DNA of 64,000 nucleotides, taken from positions 62,001 to 126,000 of the forward strand of contig NZ_BJVJ01000001.1 of the NCBI RefSeq assembly GCF_007989085.1. The letters run 5' to 3'. Position numbers and translations under genes: made by a program. The stretch comes from Pseudonocardia sulfidoxydans NBRC 16205 (GTDB taxonomy: Bacteria; Actinomycetota; Actinomycetes; Mycobacteriales; Pseudonocardiaceae). Every line of letters begins with the position of its first letter. The stretch's first letter is position 1. Shown one piece after another: positions 16,872 through 25,878 of this stretch. The notes beneath the pieces are model-generated. The model was not told the DNA's origin. It was given only the letters and a program-made list of their open reading frames with translations, and searched no databases.

Positions 16872-17046
16872 TCGACGTGCGGTGAATCCGGACCGGGCCC
16901 GGACCTGGGGTGATCGTCAGCGGACCGTCCGATCATCACTCGGCGAGAAACACGGTGATGGTGGACACACTTGCGCGGTGCGATCATGCGAGTCGTCGCA
17001 ACGACGCGGCAGCACGACGAGCGGCACTGGAACGAGCGGAGCAGCG

Positions 17047-18060
17047 ATGTCGAGTTCGGACACACCGTCAGGCGCCGACGCGCCCGGGGGCGCGTCCCGG
17101 CTGACGACCTGGCACCGCGACCTGTTCGCCGCGATCACCTCATGGCCCTGGCTGCGCGACGCCGACGAGAAGGTCGCCGCCGCCGTCCTGCCCGTCTACG
17201 ACCGGCACCGCTCCAACCCCGTCGTCGAGCTCATGCACGGCGGCCGGTGGGCCGGGCACTCGCTGCACGCCGCGCTGAGCGACCTGCCGATCGGGTTCTG
17301 GGCCGGGTCGGTCGTGCTCGACGTCCTCGGCAAGGACGTCGGCGCCGCAGGCAAGGGACTCGACCCCGCCGGGGCGCTCAGCGCCGCCGGGATCGCCGCG
17401 GCCGCCGCCACCGTCGCGACCGGCGCCACGGACTGGACCGTCAGCGACGGCGAGGACCGCCGCGTCGGTCTGCTGCACGGGATGATGAACCTCGCCGGGA
17501 CCACCCTGGCCGCGGCGTCGCTGGCCGCCCGCGTCGCCGGGAGACGCCGTCCCGCGCAGGCACTCGGCATGGCCGGTATGGCCGTCACCGCCGCGGCGGG
17601 TTACGTCGGCGGGCACCTCGTGCAGGGTCGCGGCCTCATGGTCAACCGGGTCGCGAACACCGCCGGTCCCAACCGGTGGGTCAAGGCGGTCGAGGAGACC
17701 GACCTGCCCGACGGCGCCACCACCGGCGTCACCGTCGAAGGACGGCAGGTCGTGCTCCACCGCTCCGGCGACACCGTCCACGCCCTCGACGACCTGTGCA
17801 GCCACGCCGGTGGCCTGCTCAGCCGCGGCGAGGTCGTCGGCTGCGTCATCTCCTGCCCGCTGCACGAGTCGCTGTTCGACCTGCGCGACGGACACATCGT
17901 CCGCGGCCCCGCCCACCACCCCCAGCCCGTGCTGCCCACCCGGATCCGCAACGGCTGGGTCGAGGTGCGGGGCTCGCAGCCGCGGGCGCGCGGGACCCGG
18001 TCGGGCGCCGCGCCCGCGGAGGGCCGCACCCGGACCCGTAGTGCCCCCACCACCACCTAG
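17047..18060 (+). CDS. DUF2231 membrane domain fused to Rieske [2Fe-2S] domain
   Basis: 337 aa; I chose ATG 17047, where homology begins. An upstream in-frame ATG at 16882 adds only low-complexity sequence. Residues about 60-205 form a DUF2231 membrane module (HSLHAALSDLPIGFWAGSVVLDVLG, several Ala/Gly-rich helices, GYVGGHLV). After a linker, residues about 215-310 are a Rieske domain with C-S-H (251-253) and C-P-L-H (270-273), the four cluster ligands. It probably passes electrons at the inner face of the membrane. A second, soluble Rieske protein follows 9 bp downstream, so the two are likely redox partners. Confidence 0.88.
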   Translation: MSSSDTPSGADAPGGASRLTTWHRDLFAAITSWPWLRDADEKVAAAVLPVYDRHRSNPVVELMHGGRWAGHSLHAALSDLPIGFWAGSVVLDVLGKDVGAAGKGLDPAGALSAAGIAAAAATVATGATDWTVSDGEDRRVGLLHGMMNLAGTTLAAASLAARVAGRRRPAQALGMAGMAVTAAAGYVGGHLVQGRGLMVNRVANTAGPNRWVKAVEETDLPDGATTGVTVEGRQVVLHRSGDTVHALDDLCSHAGGLLSRGEVVGCVISCPLHESLFDLRDGHIVRGPAHHPQPVLPTRIRNGWVEVRGSQPRARGTRSGAAPAEGRTRTRSAPTTT

Positions 18061-18069
18061 GAGGCAGCC

Positions 18070-18426
18070 ATGGCATGGGAAGCGGTCGCGGACCTCGACC
18101 AGCTCGAAGAGGGCGACATGATGGTCGTCGAGATGAAGGGCGAGCCCATCTGCGTGGTGCGGCTCTACGAGGACGAGGCCGTCGCCGTCCACAACACCTG
18201 CACCCACCAGCAGCAGCCCCTCAACGAGGGGTACCTGCAGGAGGACGACACCCTCATCTGCCCGGCGCACAACTCCTGCTTCGACCTGCGGACCGGTGAG
18301 CCCCGCGGGGTGCCCGCGGTCAGCCCGATCCCGGTGTACGCGTGCAAGATCGAGGACGACGCGATCTGGGTCGACGCCGACCAACAGCTCAACGAGGCCG
18401 AGATCCCGCACAAACCGTTCCACTGA
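18070..18426 (+). CDS. Rieske [2Fe-2S] ferredoxin
   Basis: 118 aa, strong GGAGG site before ATG. Cluster ligands are C44-T-H46 and C64-P-A-H67, with the usual proline-loop region after them (LRTGEPRGVPAVSPIPVY). It resembles Rieske ferredoxins of aromatic ring dioxygenases and nitrite reductase small subunits. No oxygenase component is adjacent, so its partner may be the DUF2231-Rieske protein just upstream or the P450 encoded at 19155-20339. The P450 link is weak inference. Confidence 0.9.
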   Translation: MAWEAVADLDQLEEGDMMVVEMKGEPICVVRLYEDEAVAVHNTCTHQQQPLNEGYLQEDDTLICPAHNSCFDLRTGEPRGVPAVSPIPVYACKIEDDAIWVDADQQLNEAEIPHKPFH

Positions 18427-18466
18427 ACCGCGGAATTCCGACCTCGCGGGCGGGGTTGGCACGGGC

Positions 18467-18894
<428 letters not shown>

Positions 18895-19154
18895 CCCACG
18901 GCGGGGGGTTCGCGGTCCCCGCGCGGTGTGGCGTCATCGAGCCCATCAGCCGCCGCGACTGCCGGCCGAACGCTGCTGCATCTTCGGTGGTCAGCTCGGC
19001 CCGGACCTGCGCGGGCGCGGCGTCGCCGAACGGCAGCCTGCTCTCCCCGTCGGCCGATACAGCGGTCATGTCGCCGACTCCGACGTCGACCTACGACAAT
19101 CCGGGGCACGCACAGACCGATGACGTGGACCCGTTGTCGGGCCACAGCGCGGGG

Positions 19155-20339
19155 TCACCACACGACGTCGACGCGCTGGGGACCGCAGAACATCGGGCTC
19201 GCGACGTCGACACGGGTCGCGTCGGGGGCCAGGCGCAGCCCCGGCATGCGGTCGAGCAGGGCGCCCAGTGCCGTGGAGATCTCGATGCGGGACAGCTCGG
19301 CGCCGAGGCACAGGTGGATGCCGTGGCCGAACGAGAGGTGGCGGCGCGCGGTCGAGCGGTGCAGGTCGAAGTCGGCGGCGTCCGGTCCGAAGACCTCCTC
19401 GTCCATGTTGGCCGACTCCAGACCGACGATCAGCCGGTCGCCGGCGGCCACGGAATCGCCGTCGACGTGGGCGGGGCCGGTGACGGTGCGCAGCACCCAG
19501 CGGATCGCGGAGCCGTGGCGAAGGCCTTCCTCGCGGGCGTTGTCGAGCAACGATCGGTCGGCGAGCAGCGCCTCCCACCGGCTGCGGTCGGCCAGCAGCT
19601 CCCAGACGGTGGAGCCGATCGTGTAGGCGGTGCTCTCCAGCCCCGCGACGAACAGCTGCCAGGCGTGGAAGGCGACCTCCCGGTCGGTGAGGGGCCTGCC
19701 GTCGATCTCACCGAGGGCGAGCAGGGTGACGAGGTCGTCGGGCGGGGTGTCGGCGGTGCGTCGTTGCCGGGCGGCGGCAGTGAAGTACTCCTCCAGCCGC
19801 GCCCACATCCGGGTACCGACGAAGCTCGCGGGCAGGATCGCGGTGATGTCGAGGGAGAGCTGCGCGAGCTCTGCGGCGTCGTCGGCGGGGACCCCGACGA
19901 GGCGGCCGATGACGCGCGCGGTCAGTGGGAGCGCGAGGTCGCCGACGATGTCGGCGGGCCCGCCGTCGGGCAGGCCGTCGATGAGCTCGTCGACGTACTC
20001 GGCGATCCAGGGGGCGGCGTCGGTGATGGCGGCGCGGGCGAACCCGGGGCGCAGGAGGGCGCGCAGCCGGGTGTGCTCGGGCGGGTCGCTCTGGGTGATG
20101 AGGTCGGGCGGGGCCGGGCCGTCGCCGTCGCTCTCCAGGACGAAGTTGCCGTGGTTGCTGAAGCTGCCGTGGTCGAGCAGGGCCTCGCGGGCGTGCCGGT
20201 GGTGGGAGACGAACCCGAGGCCGGGCGCGACCCCGGTGACCGGGCAGCCGCCCCCGCGGGCGTCGGCGAGACCACGGCGCACCTCGTCGCGACCGGCCGG
20301 GGCGAGGGGGTTGAAAGCGGTCCGTTCACTGGCGACCAT
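19155..20339 (-). CDS. Cytochrome P450
   Basis: 394 aa, ATG at 20339 after AAAGGAGCG. Haem-binding motif FGHGIHLCLGAELSR with Cys344, K-helix E-x-x-R in EEGLRHG, I-helix AGLESTAYT, and the HTRLRALLRPGF segment that contacts haem are all present. It is a soluble class I bacterial P450 that hydroxylates an organic substrate with electrons from a ferredoxin. No ferredoxin or reductase gene is adjacent; the closest iron-sulfur proteins are the Rieske pair at 17047-18426. A GC hairpin separates it from the hydrolase operon upstream, so it probably has its own promoter in 20340-20460. Confidence 0.95.
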   Translation of the reverse strand: MVASERTAFNPLAPAGRDEVRRGLADARGGGCPVTGVAPGLGFVSHHRHAREALLDHGSFSNHGNFVLESDGDGPAPPDLITQSDPPEHTRLRALLRPGFARAAITDAAPWIAEYVDELIDGLPDGGPADIVGDLALPLTARVIGRLVGVPADDAAELAQLSLDITAILPASFVGTRMWARLEEYFTAAARQRRTADTPPDDLVTLLALGEIDGRPLTDREVAFHAWQLFVAGLESTAYTIGSTVWELLADRSRWEALLADRSLLDNAREEGLRHGSAIRWVLRTVTGPAHVDGDSVAAGDRLIVGLESANMDEEVFGPDAADFDLHRSTARRHLSFGHGIHLCLGAELSRIEISTALGALLDRMPGLRLAPDATRVDVASPMFCGPQRVDVVW

Positions 20340-20466
20340 CGCACGCTCCTTTGCGCGTCGAGACCTTGCGACTCATTCGTAGGTTATTCGACGAACCCGC
20401 TGAAAAGCCAGCGCTCGTGCGGCCCAATTCCGTTGTCGCGCAATGCTTTTTCGCGCACACGGACGC

Positions 20467-20492
20467 GCCGGGCCCACCGTGGCGGGCCCGGC
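20467..20492 (-). terminator. Terminator hairpin of the VOC-hydrolase operon
   Basis: GCCGGGCCC (20467-20475) and GGGCCCGGC (20484-20492) form a perfect 9-bp stem with an 8-nt loop, 15 bp beyond the hydrolase stop on the minus strand. It lacks a following U tract. Confidence 0.55.
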
Positions 20493-20507
20493 TCCGAGGG
20501 ACACTGC

Positions 20508-21749
20508 TCAGCCCGGCGGCGCCAGCCCGTAGCGCTCGCCCAGCCAGTCGGCGATGCGAGCGGCCGCGAGCTCGTTGCCGGTCGGTTCACCCTCGGCGAG
20601 GGCACCGCCGAAGTGCAACCCGCGCACGGTCTCGACGGTGAGGTCGGCGGCACCGAGGGCGGCGGTCATGCGGCGCGAGTCGGCCGGGAAGGCGGCCTGG
20701 TCACCGGTGAGCTCGACGAACAGCGTGGGCACGGTGACCCCGGGGGCGCACCGGGCGAAGTCCGCGTTCGAGCTCAGGCCCGACCACGTCGAGAGCCACG
20801 CCTCGGGCGTGGTGAGCCGGCCGAACCCGACCTGGCCGTAGTTGATCAGGTCGGGACGCGTGCCGAAGAGCGACCCGTACGGCCGGTCGCTGGGGTCGAT
20901 CGAGAGGTCGACGGTGCGCGGGTCGGCGTCGGTTCGGAAGACCGTGAGGATCCGCGGCGCGAGGGCACGCCGCCGGTCGGCGGCATCACCGGTGCTCCTG
21001 AACGCCGCGCGGGCCGAGGCCGTGCGGGCGAGCGACGCGCGGGCGACGGCGTCGATGCGCGCGACCCGGTCGCGCTGGGCCGCGCGGTACCGGTCGAGGA
21101 ACTCCGCGGAGTACGACGAGCTGCGCGGCGGCGCGGCGAACCCGTTGTCCGGGGAGAACGGGTCGAGCGAGGGAACGACCGAGAGCGGATCGGCCTCGTC
21201 GGCCACCGACGGGTCGATGCAGCCCAGCAGCAGCGCCCCCTGCCCGGGGTGGGGGGCGAGGAAGACGGCGCCGTCGGCGACGGGCATGTCGGCGTCGGCC
21301 AACGGGACGGGACGACCCCCCGGGGTGCGCGTGAGCCGTTGCGCCGCAGGCAGCGAGGCCTGGGACAGGTAGAAGGCGTAGAGGGTGCCGCCGCCGGAGT
21401 GCCCGAGCGTGACCACCGAGTCGAATCCCTCGTCGCGCAGGAAGACCATGCCGGCGGCGACGTCGAGCAGCGCCTGCTCGTGGACGAGGGTGAGGTCGTT
21501 GTTGACCGACCGGGTGTGCTGGGTCCACACCGCGGCACCGGCCTGCAGCAGCAGGGGCACGAGGGGGTGATGGGTGAGGTCCTGGCGCGGGTGCATGAGG
21601 CCGACGACGGTCCGCGCGCCCGGCACGGTGGCCAGCACGCCGCGGACGGTCGCGCCGTCGGCCGTGGTCAGCTCGTGGACCGTGGTCGTCGTCGAGGCCG
21701 GCCGTCGGCCCGCGGCCAGGTAGCGCCCGGCGCCCAGGCCGGTGCTCAC
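20508..21749 (-). CDS. Alpha/beta hydrolase
   Basis: 413 aa, GTG at 21749 overlapping the previous stop. A conventional nucleophile elbow LGHSGGG has Ser118. VVGLMHPRQDLTHHPLVPLLLQAG gives the oxyanion region, and the late VPTLFVELTGDQAAFPADSRR and LHFGG supply the acid and His regions. A large insertion (about 145-300) with many Arg and Ala forms a cap. The substrate is not clear. It is the last gene of a three-gene unit with an 82-aa protein and a VOC protein, which suggests hydrolysis of the product formed by the VOC enzyme (inference). Confidence 0.85.
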   Translation of the reverse strand: MSTGLGAGRYLAAGRRPASTTTTVHELTTADGATVRGVLATVPGARTVVGLMHPRQDLTHHPLVPLLLQAGAAVWTQHTRSVNNDLTLVHEQALLDVAAGMVFLRDEGFDSVVTLGHSGGGTLYAFYLSQASLPAAQRLTRTPGGRPVPLADADMPVADGAVFLAPHPGQGALLLGCIDPSVADEADPLSVVPSLDPFSPDNGFAAPPRSSSYSAEFLDRYRAAQRDRVARIDAVARASLARTASARAAFRSTGDAADRRRALAPRILTVFRTDADPRTVDLSIDPSDRPYGSLFGTRPDLINYGQVGFGRLTTPEAWLSTWSGLSSNADFARCAPGVTVPTLFVELTGDQAAFPADSRRMTAALGAADLTVETVRGLHFGGALAEGEPTGNELAAARIADWLGERYGLAPPG

Positions 21750-21994
21750 ACCGGGTCCACGCGCAGGGCGTTCTTGTCGTGCTGGGTGATCCGGCCATCA
21801 CGGCCCACCCCGGCGACGCAGGAGTACCAGACGGCGTGGCGGCAGCCGGTCGCGCGCCGGTCGACGACGATCGAGCCTGCCGAGCTGATCTCGAAGTACC
21901 AGCCACGCCGCCCGACGGTCACCTCGGGGTCCTCATCGGCGATCTTGACGACAGCGGTGTTCTCCGGGACGTCGAGCACGTACAGGGTGGTCAC
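21746..21994 (-). CDS. Hypothetical 82-aa protein
   Basis: Not recognised. It starts at GTG 21994 inside the VOC stop and its own stop overlaps the hydrolase start, so all three are translationally coupled. Predicted content is mainly beta strands (LYVLDVPENTAVVKIAD, GWYFEISSAGSIVVD, HAVWYSCVAGVG). Two Cys residues and several His are present but form no known motif. It may be a small subunit or a specificity partner for the neighbouring enzymes. Confidence 0.65.
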   Translation of the reverse strand: MTTLYVLDVPENTAVVKIADEDPEVTVGRRGWYFEISSAGSIVVDRRATGCRHAVWYSCVAGVGRDGRITQHDKNALRVDPV

Positions 21995-22605
21995 ACCGGC
22001 ACCCGCTCGACGATGAGTTCGGCCTTGCGCGCCAACAGCTTCCCGAATGTCGGTTCGGGGCCGGCGACGACGTCGAGCAGCGCGTCGATCGTCAGGGCGG
22101 CGTCGTCGTCCTCCTGCGGCGTCACGGGCCGCATGGCGCGGGTGATCTCGAACATGTAGCCGTTCGGGTCGTGGGTGTAGATCGACTCGATGGTCTCGTG
22201 CTGGATCTGCATCTCGACGGGCCAGGAGCTGGCGTCGAGGCGGCGCCGGTACTCCAGCAGGTCGTCCTCGGAGTCGACATGGATGGCGAGGTGCCGGGAA
22301 CGGACGAAGTACTCCGGCACGTCGGCGCCGAAGCGGGCGTAGACGTCGCCCTTCTCCCCCACCGGGCCGCCGACCTGCGGCGTCGCACCGAAGTAGTAGA
22401 AGAACGCGATCCGGTCGTCGTTGCCGATGTCGAAGAAGAAGTGGATGAAGTCCGGGTGGTTCTCCGGGCCCCAGCCCGCGGCACAGATCGAGTGCACGAC
22501 CGGGAAGCCCAGGACGTCGCGGTAGAAGCGCACCGTCGCCGCGGGATCAAAGGTCGGGAAGGCGACGTGGTCGACGCCGCGGACCCGATGGTCCTGTTCC
22601 GTCAT
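21991..22605 (-). CDS. VOC-superfamily (glyoxalase/extradiol dioxygenase-like) protein
   Basis: 204 aa, ATG 22605. The vicinal oxygen chelate fold is clear: VDHVAFPTFDPAATVRFYRDVLGFPVV (first metal His), then RHLAIHVDSEDDLLEYRRRLD with the second metal His, and DPNGYMFEIT with the metal Glu. The three ligands are those of Fe- or Mn-dependent dioxygenases and glyoxalases. A C-terminal tail of about 45 residues follows the domain. As the first gene of the operon it may open a ring or act on an aromatic intermediate whose product is handled by the hydrolase. Confidence 0.82.
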   Translation of the reverse strand: MTEQDHRVRGVDHVAFPTFDPAATVRFYRDVLGFPVVHSICAAGWGPENHPDFIHFFFDIGNDDRIAFFYYFGATPQVGGPVGEKGDVYARFGADVPEYFVRSRHLAIHVDSEDDLLEYRRRLDASSWPVEMQIQHETIESIYTHDPNGYMFEITRAMRPVTPQEDDDAALTIDALLDVVAGPEPTFGKLLARKAELIVERVPV

Positions 22606-22688
22606 GAGCCCGACGGTACGCGCGCGCTTACGGTTGCGTCAACAGTTCTACGCATGCGCTGAATCATCCGCCGTCGCGGCACGCGAAA

Positions 22689-22717
22689 AGGGCCCTCCAC
22701 CAGCGGTGGAGAGCCCT
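22689..22717 (-). terminator. Rho-independent-like terminator after the TetR operon
   Basis: AGGGCCCTCCACC (22689-22701) pairs with GGTGGAGAGCCCT (22705-22717) with one mismatch and a 3-nt loop. On the minus strand the stem is followed by CTTTTC, a short U tract. It lies 47 bp after the TetR stop. Confidence 0.75.
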
Positions 22718-22763
22718 CTGGACACCTCGCCTCAGAGACCTCGGGCCTTGGGGCCTCGGGGCC

Positions 22764-23477
22764 TCAGAGATCGAGCACGCGCTCGAGATGGTCGAGGTCC
22801 TGGCGCAGCATCTTCAGCGCCGCCGCCGGACCCTCACCGTCGAGCGTCTGCGCGTCCGGCCTCGCCAGCGCCCCGACGGCCATGTCGGCCAGCTGCGAGA
22901 CCACCGACCACCCGGAGTCACGCCCACCCGGGTGGAACCACCACGCCACCCAGTTGCACATCCCCAGGACCCCGAGGGCCGCGACCCGGGCGTCGACGGG
23001 ACGGAACAGGCCCGCGCGCACCCCCTCCTCGACGACACCGGCGATGGTGCGCAGCACGTCGCGGCGCGATGCGGCGTACGCCTCGGTGAGCTCCGCCGGC
23101 AGCTCCGCCTCCGACCGGATGAGCAGCCGGAACTGCTCGGGCTGGGTGACCCTGCGGCCCGCGATGATCTCGACGACACCGCGCAGCTTGGCCACCGCGT
23201 CGACGTCCGCGCGGGCGGCCAGCGCGTCGAGCTCGTCGAGTGGACCGTTGGTGACCTCGGTGACGAGCTTCGCGAGCAGCTCGTCCTTGCTCTTCACGTA
23301 GTAGTACAGGGCGGGCCGGGTGATACCGAGGGCGTCGGCGATGTCCTGCAGGCTCGTCCCGGCGAAACCACGTTCGGCGAACAGCCGGGTGGCGTGCTCG
23401 AGGAGCTCGTTCTCGACGAGCTCGCGCCGCGTCGTCACACCGGCCGCACGCCGTCCCCGGAACTCCGCACCGCTCAT
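22764..23477 (-). CDS. TetR-family transcriptional regulator
   Basis: 237 aa, ATG at 23477 overlapping the upstream stop. The N-terminal HTH domain includes LLEHATRLFAERGFAGTSLQ, DIADALGITRPALYYYVKSK and DELLAKLV. The C-terminal ligand domain includes NWVAWWFHPGG. It is the last gene of the hydroxylase-ligase-isomerase operon (all 4-bp overlaps), so it probably autoregulates this operon and perhaps the divergent hyuAB, binding near 27400-27490. The ligand may be an aryl acid or aryl-CoA. Confidence 0.92.
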   Translation of the reverse strand: MSGAEFRGRRAAGVTTRRELVENELLEHATRLFAERGFAGTSLQDIADALGITRPALYYYVKSKDELLAKLVTEVTNGPLDELDALAARADVDAVAKLRGVVEIIAGRRVTQPEQFRLLIRSEAELPAELTEAYAASRRDVLRTIAGVVEEGVRAGLFRPVDARVAALGVLGMCNWVAWWFHPGGRDSGWSVVSQLADMAVGALARPDAQTLDGEGPAAALKMLRQDLDHLERVLDL

Positions 23478-24232
23478 GACGCGATCGTAGAGGCCCCGAC
23501 CGACGAGCCGGCCCCGGCGAGCAGCGTGCCCGCGCCGGGCAGCCGGGGATCCAGGTCCAGCGCCCGCAGCAGCGAGAAGGCACCCGCCGTCGCGGCCGAC
23601 AGCACCGGAAGGCCGAACTCCGCCTCGGCGGGGGCCACGAGGTCGAGCGAGGGCATCTGCACGCACGCCGAGATGACGAGCGCGTCGGCTCCCGCCATGG
23701 ACAGCCCGCGGGCGGCGGTCATGACCCGCTCGCCCGGGATGCAGCCGACCTCCGCGTTGTCGCCCACCTCGAGTGCCGCCCAGTCGACGACCTCGAAGCC
23801 CTCGGCCTCCAGGTAGCCGACGACCTGCTCGGCGAGCGGCCGCAGGTACGGCGTGACCAGCGCGATCCGCCGCGCGCCCAGCGCCTGCAGCCCCTCGACC
23901 AGCGCGCCGGCGCTGGACCGGACGACGGTGTCGGGCAGCTGGTCACCCACCAGGGCCTCCACGCGCTGGTGCTCCCCCGGCCCCTGCGCCATCAGCGCCA
24001 CCAGGCACGCGTAGAGCAGGGCATCGACGCCGGCGTCGGCCAGCTCGTCGACACACCGTTCACGCTGGGCGTTCATGGCACGCAGCTCCTCCGGCGAGAC
24101 GCGGTGCATCCGCATCCGGCTGCCGTGGAAGGAGAACGTCGCGTCGGCGTGCCTGGCGAGCAGCGCCGGGATCTCCGTCTCGACGGTGACGTTCGAGCTG
24201 GGGACGACCAGCCCGATGCGGTGCGGCGTCAT
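23474..24232 (-). CDS. Maleate cis-trans isomerase-like (Asp/Glu racemase superfamily)
   Basis: 252 aa, ATG 24232. The Asp/Glu racemase fold of the maleate isomerase/arylmalonate decarboxylase branch is clear: GLVVPSSNVTVETEIPALL at the start, Cys76 in LLYACLVALM and Cys190 in VISACVQMPSLD. These occupy the two catalytic-Cys positions of maleate isomerase (Cys76 matches the published numbering). It should interconvert maleate and fumarate, or a related cis-enoate, without cofactor. It is coupled to the ligase by 4 bp and has a paralogue at 45286-46071 that sits beside gentisate dioxygenase. Confidence 0.87.
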   Translation of the reverse strand: MTPHRIGLVVPSSNVTVETEIPALLARHADATFSFHGSRMRMHRVSPEELRAMNAQRERCVDELADAGVDALLYACLVALMAQGPGEHQRVEALVGDQLPDTVVRSSAGALVEGLQALGARRIALVTPYLRPLAEQVVGYLEAEGFEVVDWAALEVGDNAEVGCIPGERVMTAARGLSMAGADALVISACVQMPSLDLVAPAEAEFGLPVLSAATAGAFSLLRALDLDPRLPGAGTLLAGAGSSVGASTIAS

Positions 24233-25878
24233 GGGTTCTCCTCGGTCAGCGTGGCGGTGATCGCGGCCTGCAGCCGTTTCTTGTCGGTCTTGCCGACGAG
24301 CGTGCGGGGGATCTCGTCGAGGTGCTCGATGCGTTCGGGCCACTTGAACTTGGCGACGTCGAGCGCTGCGAAGTGGGCCTGCACCTCGGGCAGGTCCAGC
24401 GGCTCGCCGCGGACGACGACGTAGGCGCAGGTCCGCTCCCCCAGCCGCGGGTCGGGCATGGCGACGACCGCCGCGGCGGCGACGCGGGGGTGGCGCAGCA
24501 GGAGCAGCTCGACCTCCTCGGCGTTGATCTTCTCCCCGCCACGGTTGATCAGGTCCTTGATCCGCCCCTCGACGGACACGCACCGGTCGCCGCCGATGCT
24601 GCGCACCGCGGCGAGGTCGCCGGTGCGGTAGAAGCCGTCGGAGGTGAAGGCGCGGGCGTTGTGGTCGGGGGCGTCGAAGTAGCCGCGCAGCGTGTACGGG
24701 CCGCGGCAGGCGAGCTCGCCGACCTCCCCGTCGGGCACCTCGTCCTCGCTGCCCGGCACGAGGATGCGGATCTCGTCGTGCGGCGACAGCGGGGTGCCCA
24801 CCGTCGTCGCGCGGGCCTCGCGCGCCGCGCCGGGACGCGTCGTCAGGAACAGGCCCTCCCCCATCCCGAACAGCTGTCCCGACCAGATGCCGCGTGCCTC
24901 GATCGCGTCGAACAGCGCGGGTGGGACCTTGGCCCCGGAGAGCACGACCTGGGTGAGCGCGGCGGCCGCGGCGGCGAACCCGGGATGGTCGGCGGCGCGG
25001 AAGTGGCCGTGGCCGAGCAGGACGTGCGTCGCGCCCTCGCGGGCCATGAGCGGCAACGACTCGTCGAGGTCCGCGGTGCCCAGGACCAGGGCCGCCCCGA
25101 CGCTGTGCGGGGCGTGCACGGCACACACGATCCCGGCGTTGTGGATGATCGGGATGAGGTGGGCGACGCGGGTCGTGGAGTCCCAGCCCCAGGAGCGGGC
25201 GTACTCGGCGGCGTTGTACCAGTACTCGGCGTGCAGCCGCGGGATCACCTTGGGCACGCCCGTCGTGCCGCCGGAGAGCTGGAAGACGGCGACGTCGTCG
25301 GGGTCGATCGCGGCCTGCACCTTCTCGACGGCGACGCGCGCGGCGGCGGGGTCGGTCCCCGCGCCGAGGGACGTGACCGGGACGCCGCGGTCGTCGTCGC
25401 CGACGACCAGTACCTGGCGCAGCGTCGGGTGGTCGCGCTGCTGGTCGAGGGCGAACCCGACGAGGTCGAACCCGCGCGTGCCGGCCTCGACGAGGTGCGC
25501 GACGGCACCGACCCGGCGGCTGATCTCGCCGATCTCGTGGCCGCGGTGCGCGGCGAGCGTGCAGACGGGCACGAGCCCAGCCTTGAGCACCCCGTACCAG
25601 GCGACGACGGCATCGAGCCGGTTGGTGAGCTGGAACAGCACGGGGTCGCCGGGGCGCAGCCCGAGGTCGAGGAGCCCGGCGGCGAGCAGGTCGGTGCGGG
25701 TGTCGAGCTCGCCGAAGGTGACCCGGCCGTCGAGGGCGACGACGGCGTCGCGGTCCGGGTGCGCGGCGGCGACGCGGGTCAGCTCGTTCGCGATCGTGGC
25801 AGTGCCCCACAGCCCGGCGGCGCGGTAGGCGGCGGCGTCGTCGGCGGGGTAGCGGACCAGGCGGGGGTCGGTGGTCAT
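24229..25878 (-). CDS. Aryl-acid AMP ligase (DHB/salicylate-AMP ligase-like)
   Basis: 549 aa, ATG 25878. An adenylate-forming enzyme of the EntE/DhbE type: QLSGGTTGVPKVIPRLHAEY (P-loop A3 with the LSGGTTG..K.IPR wording typical of this branch), FGMGEGLF, GRIKDLINRGGEKINAEEVE (A8, where EntE-type enzymes read RGGEKI), and Lys in GKTDKKRL (A10). It should activate salicylate-like acids to the acyl-AMP and possibly on to CoA. No aryl carrier protein is nearby. Next to a CoA-ester hydroxylase this suggests a catabolic salicylate-type ligase as in the salicylyl-CoA route, rather than siderophore synthesis. Confidence 0.87.
   Translation of the reverse strand: MTTDPRLVRYPADDAAAYRAAGLWGTATIANELTRVAAAHPDRDAVVALDGRVTFGELDTRTDLLAAGLLDLGLRPGDPVLFQLTNRLDAVVAWYGVLKAGLVPVCTLAAHRGHEIGEISRRVGAVAHLVEAGTRGFDLVGFALDQQRDHPTLRQVLVVGDDDRGVPVTSLGAGTDPAAARVAVEKVQAAIDPDDVAVFQLSGGTTGVPKVIPRLHAEYWYNAAEYARSWGWDSTTRVAHLIPIIHNAGIVCAVHAPHSVGAALVLGTADLDESLPLMAREGATHVLLGHGHFRAADHPGFAAAAAALTQVVLSGAKVPPALFDAIEARGIWSGQLFGMGEGLFLTTRPGAAREARATTVGTPLSPHDEIRILVPGSEDEVPDGEVGELACRGPYTLRGYFDAPDHNARAFTSDGFYRTGDLAAVRSIGGDRCVSVEGRIKDLINRGGEKINAEEVELLLLRHPRVAAAAVVAMPDPRLGERTCAYVVVRGEPLDLPEVQAHFAALDVAKFKWPERIEHLDEIPRTLVGKTDKKRLQAAITATLTEENP

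Noticed and set aside
24229-25878. Reading the EntE-like ligase as part of a siderophore or NRPS cluster
   Set aside because: No carrier protein, condensation domain, isochorismate enzymes or siderophore transporter is nearby, while CoA-ester hydroxylase and isomerase genes overlap it.
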